Assembly (NCBI GenBank): GCA_027625915.1 | Contig: JANTQA010000023.1 | Span: 12,834,001-12,898,000 of the forward strand | Length of the DNA stretch: 64,000 nucleotides | Direction of reading: 5' to 3' | Origin: Anaeramoeba flamelloides | Taxonomy: Eukaryota > Metamonada > Anaeramoebidae | In this document: positions 60,355 through 64,000 of the stretch, piece by piece | How the letters are laid out: each line of letters begins with the position of its first letter | Position numbering within the stretch: the first letter of the stretch is position 1 | Position numbers and translations under genes: made by a program | The notes under the pieces: model-generated | Told to the model about the DNA's origin: nothing | What the model saw: only the letters and a program-made list of their open reading frames with translations | The model's database searches: none

Positions 60355-61250
60355 TTGTTTATTATTCATTTTTGGGTTTCGAAAGTAAAGTTGCTGAAAT
60401 TGGTAGTAACGAAAGTGCGTCTAACAAATAGATCGAAGACTTTGTTTAATAATTTTTGGGAACAGTTGTTAATACTCTTGAAGCTGGCTTTCGTTGATGG
60501 TGTGAATCACCTACCAAAAAAAAGATTTCGAATTTTTGGATGGTAGTAGTGTGCATTTCAAAAAATAAAGAAAAAAAAAAAAGAGGTTTTCAAGTGGGAA
60601 AAAATAGCAAGAGAAAAAAAAGAGTAAGTCAACAAAAGATTAGTCTGAATTGAGTTTTACTCCAAGGTACGAATAAATCCGATCTCGAAGTATTTTGTTC
60701 ATTGAGCTGAGAGATTTAAACGAAACCAAACATATTTCAACCTTTAAGAAAGTCACCATAAAATGGTTGCCTTCAGAAAAACTGCATCTCATCAAATTAT
60801 GATCAACAGCATGACCAAAAAGTCAGGTGGGTTTCTGTTGCCTGATAAGCCAAAGTAAACACTCCGGCCGCTCTCTAGAGCTAATTTTCCTCAGACCTTC
60901 GCCAATCGCGAAAAGAAGTGGATAGTATGTTTGCGACTAGAAACAAAATTTTCATTGCATTACTCTACTAAAAATGAATTAAAAGATCTTTATTTGTGCA
61001 TATTTGAAAACCGAAATCTTTTAGGTTGGTTACTTTTTCTGTTGAACAGATTCTATTTTTTAAGGCTTTTCTAAACTCCTTCAATTCTAGTGGTTTTTTA
61101 AATTCCCATACAGTTTTGTTTTTTAATTTGATTTCCCATTCAGGAAACAAATTGCGAAAATAAGTCTTAATTGTCAAACAGAAATAATTTTTCTTGATTT
61201 TTGAAATAGTTTTTAATGTCTTTTTTGTTCATTTTAAAATAAAAACCAAG
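60355..61250. pseudogene. GC-richer segment, probable remnant of an unidentified gene
   Basis: Bases 60640-60960 are clearly richer in G and C than the flanks, and protein-like stretches occur on the minus strand in several frames. Examples: EWEIKLKNKTVWEFKKPLEL (from a 69-codon frame at 61177-60968), TYYPLLFAIGEGLRKI (about 60925-60875) and VGDSHHQRKPASRVLTT (about 60500). They do not form one open frame, although a TTTCTAG acceptor precedes the second stretch, so an intron-containing gene is not excluded. No family was recognised. Confidence 0.35.
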
Positions 61251-62635
61251 TCCAAAAATTAGATTGATAATTGGAATCAAAGTCGAATTCCAAACATCAT
61301 ATCAAACGAAAATCTACATATATTCGATCTTATTTAATTGAAATTTAATTATAAACAATAGTTAAATTTAATTTTTTTAGGTATTGTGATGATATTATTT
61401 TACATATATGAATGAAATAGTCTCCAAGATTTTAAGAATGGACATTAATCCAGTTTCAGGAATTTAAGTTTGAGATATCATCATTGATCCATGAAAAATA
61501 CGTAAAAAAATAATTGAAATTTTCTCTGGTTCAGGCCAATTTTACAATTAAAATCTATTTGATTATGATTAAAGATTTAACAATTTATTTCCAGAATGGT
61601 TTGGTGAAGAATGAAAACTAACTTTAAAAATCTTTGGGTTGGCTCATTTTTGTTTAACAATCAGCACAAAATTTACTTTAAAATGTTAGGTATTTCAAAA
61701 TCTTCAACAGTTGAAAAACAAAAACATTCTTTTGTTTTATTTTCGATTTTTTCTCATAATATTTGTTTTTAATTTATACTCTTACAACAACAGTATTATT
61801 GTAAGAGTGTAATGAGCCTGTATTTTTAACTTGAACTCAGAATCAAAAATTTTTATTATCATCAAAACACTGGCTTGACTGGTGAAATAAAAGTAAAATA
61901 AAAATATTATCAGGGGAATAAACAAATAAGAAATTCATAGCTTTAAATTAATTTTCAAAAAGAATTATAAAGATATTGACAGACTTAAAAGTAATTTCTG
62001 TTAATAAAAAATTTTTGATCTTTTTTTGATTTTTTAATAAACAAATTCCTTTTAGTTTGCAAATTTTGTAATTAATATTAAGAAATTTAAGAAAAAAAAT
62101 GATTTAAAATTTTTTAATCTTCCGTATTAATTCTAGATCTAACCTCAAATACCAATTTAAATCTAAAGTAATTGCGTGTGTGTGTGTTTACCGTCTTCCA
62201 ATACATAATCCTTAAAAAAAAAAAATCGTTAAAATTTTGGTTTACTATCCTTACTAAGAAAAAATAATATTGAAGAATTTCAAATTCGACAAAATTACTG
62301 CTTCAACCATCATTTCACCCTTGTTAATCACGTTTATTCACAATATAATCAAAATTCCAGAACTTAACAATCTTGTTACAATTGTATTTATTTTTGTTAA
62401 TAGTATAACTTCAATTTTTAAAAGTCCTTTAGGCAAGTTAAAAAAAAAGTTTTATTTTTGTAAAAAAATATAACTAAATTAGATTGAAGATGAATTTTAT
62501 TTTTAATTCACCTTTGAAATATCCTTGAATAGATAATAATGAATAGTTTTTAAAATGATCTATTCACCTATAAAAAGAAAAATAAAAAAATAAAAACTAA
62601 TGATAAATATTCATGTTTTGGTTTGTTTTTTAATT

Positions 62636-63295
62636 TCAGAATTCAAAAGAATCAAACAAAATCATATATAATTTTGATCTATTTTTTTTTGAATTCTAAC
62701 AAACCAAACAATGGTATCCGTCAAGTGCCTTAGAGTGTATAGCTTTTCCAGAATTTGAGAAATAACCAGACAATTTAAGAAATTTTCTTTTCATTTCACA
62801 AAGTAAAAAAACGTAACAGCGGTTTTACTAAGGTTTTATGTTATGGTTGTTAAGTGTTCAAGGTTTTTTTGAGGTTTTCTGTTTTATTTCTGAAGTGTTC
62901 TATGTTTTTTTTACTTTTTGAAATAAAATAGAAAACCTCAAAAAAACCTTGAACACTTCACAAATAAATAGAAAACTCAAAAAAAACTAAAGAAAATCTA
63001 TTGATTTTACGAATAAACAGAAAACCGCAAGAATATTTCACGGTAGTTTTCCAAAATTTTAAAGAAACAAATAAAATCATTGGATTTTACTATATTCTTC
63101 TAAAATCTGGAAAAGGTGTTTTTTTATTTAAGAAATAACCTGAAAATTGAATAAATTTTGGATTTGTTTCTGGAATTAAAAAAAAAGCCTAAAGAAAGTG
63201 CCCATCAAGTGCCTAGGTTTTTTTTTTAATTTCTGAAATAAATCGAAAATTAAATAAATTTTCAGTTTATTTCCAAAATTAAAAAATACCTAAAA
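62636..63295. repeat. Cluster of hairpin modules, copy 10
   Basis: Starts with a CAGAATTCAAAAGAAT/TTGAATTCT hairpin, then CGTCAAGTGCCTTAGAGTGT. A long stem follows (AAGGTTTTTTTGAGGTTTTC at about 62860 against AAACCTCAAAAAAACCTTG at about 62932). Further modules are a 63050-63115 hairpin, AAGTGCCTAGGTTTTTTTTT and a final stem AATAAATCGAAAATTAAATA against TTTTCAGTTTATTTCC. Confidence 0.75.
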
Positions 63296-63696
63296 GAAAA
63301 ATCAAAAAAAAATATGTTTATCAATTTAAAACAAAGAATAAATATTTAATAATGGAGTTAATTAATTATCCATATGTCAGAGATTTGTTCAATTTTATAT
63401 AATTTTAAAAGATAATAAAATATCTATCTTAACTATGTGAAATTTTTTTTTATCAAATTTTTTACTATTAAATTTGAAAAAATATAAAATCTTACCTAGA
63501 AAATTGGATTTCCAACATAAATTGTTAAATATCTTGAAAAAATATTTGTTAGCAAAGATTTTTTATTATCCAATAGTGTTTATTAGCATGGAGGTTATTA
63601 AAAAGTGTTAAATTAGCAAATCTTTATTTTTTTTTTTTTTTTTTTGAATATTTTTTGTCATGATTTTGCTCGAGACATGTCTCTATTCTAAGACTA

Positions 63697-63701
<5 letters not shown>

Positions 63702-63728
<27 letters not shown>
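63702..63728. repeat. TA microsatellite
   Basis: About 13 TA units in AT-rich spacer. Confidence 0.9.
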
Positions 63729-63731
<3 letters not shown>

Positions 63732-63810
63732 AATTTATTAAAAAAATTGAGAAAATGATTTTGTATTTGGTTATTATTATCTTGAATTGGTAGATTAATT
63801 GTCTCTTATA

Positions 63811-63905
63811 TCCCTAATTTCTACATTTTTGTTTAGAAATTTCAATGAAGAATGATAATTTTCGAATTCATTATCTAATGACGAGATAAATAATGAGTTG
63901 TTATT
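63811..63905. repeat. Isolated tail module of the hairpin-block family
   Basis: CCCTAATTTCTACATTTTTG, GAAATTTCAATGAAGAATGA, then TTATCTAATGACGAGATAAA matches the tail at 26769-26853 and, inverted, at 24372-24445. No hairpin modules adjoin it, so it may be one end of a block whose other part is missing. Confidence 0.65.
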
Positions 63906-64000
63906 TTGATTGATTTTTTTCTTTGTTTATTTTTATTAATTTAGATTAACTCTTGAATTCACAAATTTTGTTTTTTTTTTCAAAGTATGACCAAACCCAA

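Larger units (their letters stand above)
53818..64000. other. Gene-poor region with hairpin repeats
   Basis: 10.2 kb without a supported intact gene. It contains an intact palindromic MITE (55159-55355), TA microsatellites (about 56676-56705, 57438-57474, 63702-63728), hairpin clusters (57955-58790 and 62636-63295), a GC-richer remnant (60355-61250) and an isolated tail module (63811-63905). The rest is AT-rich sequence in which I see nothing further. Confidence 0.6.

Noticed and set aside
60760-60850. Possible histone fragment (FRKTASHQ, TKKSGG)
   Set aside because: Resemblance is limited to a few residues and the order does not follow H3 or H4.
62270-62473. Hydrophobic 67-codon frame
   Set aside because: Starts at TTG, AT-biased hydrophobic content typical of chance frames here; no domain.

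Overview
The window is nuclear DNA of a very AT-rich unicellular eukaryote. Evidence: a Pol III subunit, a p24 cargo receptor, SH3-PX-BAR, RhoGAP and LIM signalling genes, GT-AG introns in every gene but one, asparagine-rich tracts and a single-pass receptor kinase. This gene set fits an amoeboid protist (Amoebozoa, or Anaeramoeba-like metamonads); species is inference. Seven protein genes cover roughly a fifth of the 64 kb. The rest is long introns (up to about 4.1 kb), AT-rich spacers, microsatellites and several families of short inverted-repeat elements. All seven genes end in TAA.

Layout. 1-3016 (+): 3' part of the RNA polymerase III second-largest subunit gene, entering the window inside an intein that ends at base 552; the last exon follows a 1.7 kb intron. 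5801-7636 (+): a single-exon, GC-richer gene of unknown function. 12136-20974 (+): a two-exon receptor-like kinase of about 1588 aa (signal peptide, SBBP-like propeller repeats, Cys-rich module, three FN3 domains, one TM helix, kinase domain). 24844-31755 (-): five-exon SNX9-like SH3-PX-BAR gene. 34343-43555 (-): five-exon RhoGAP gene with a C-terminal IQ motif. 47872-48425 (-): two-exon single-LIM protein with a Lys/Glu-rich tail. 53008-53817 (+): two-exon p24-beta (TMED2-like) gene. 53818-64000: no convincing gene, but hairpin repeats and a small GC-richer remnant.

Functional theme. Apart from Pol III, the recognised genes point to membrane and actin dynamics: endocytic membrane bending (SNX9-like), Rho-family control (RhoGAP), a LIM adaptor, ER-Golgi cargo selection (p24) and a surface receptor kinase. 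They are separate transcription units; no operon-like arrangement is implied.

Non-coding signal. At least five dispersed families recur: (1) 197-bp TA-flanked, fully palindromic elements with CAGTCAG ends (Tc1/mariner-type MITE); (2) a 531-bp TTAA-flanked element with about 240-bp arms; (3) about 170-bp fold-backs with TACTGGTATTTGAATT ends; (4) modular multi-hairpin blocks built from a few exchangeable palindromes; (5) a roughly 140-bp repeat found next to TA microsatellites. I found no tRNA, rRNA, CRISPR array, retrovirus-like or capsid-bearing element.
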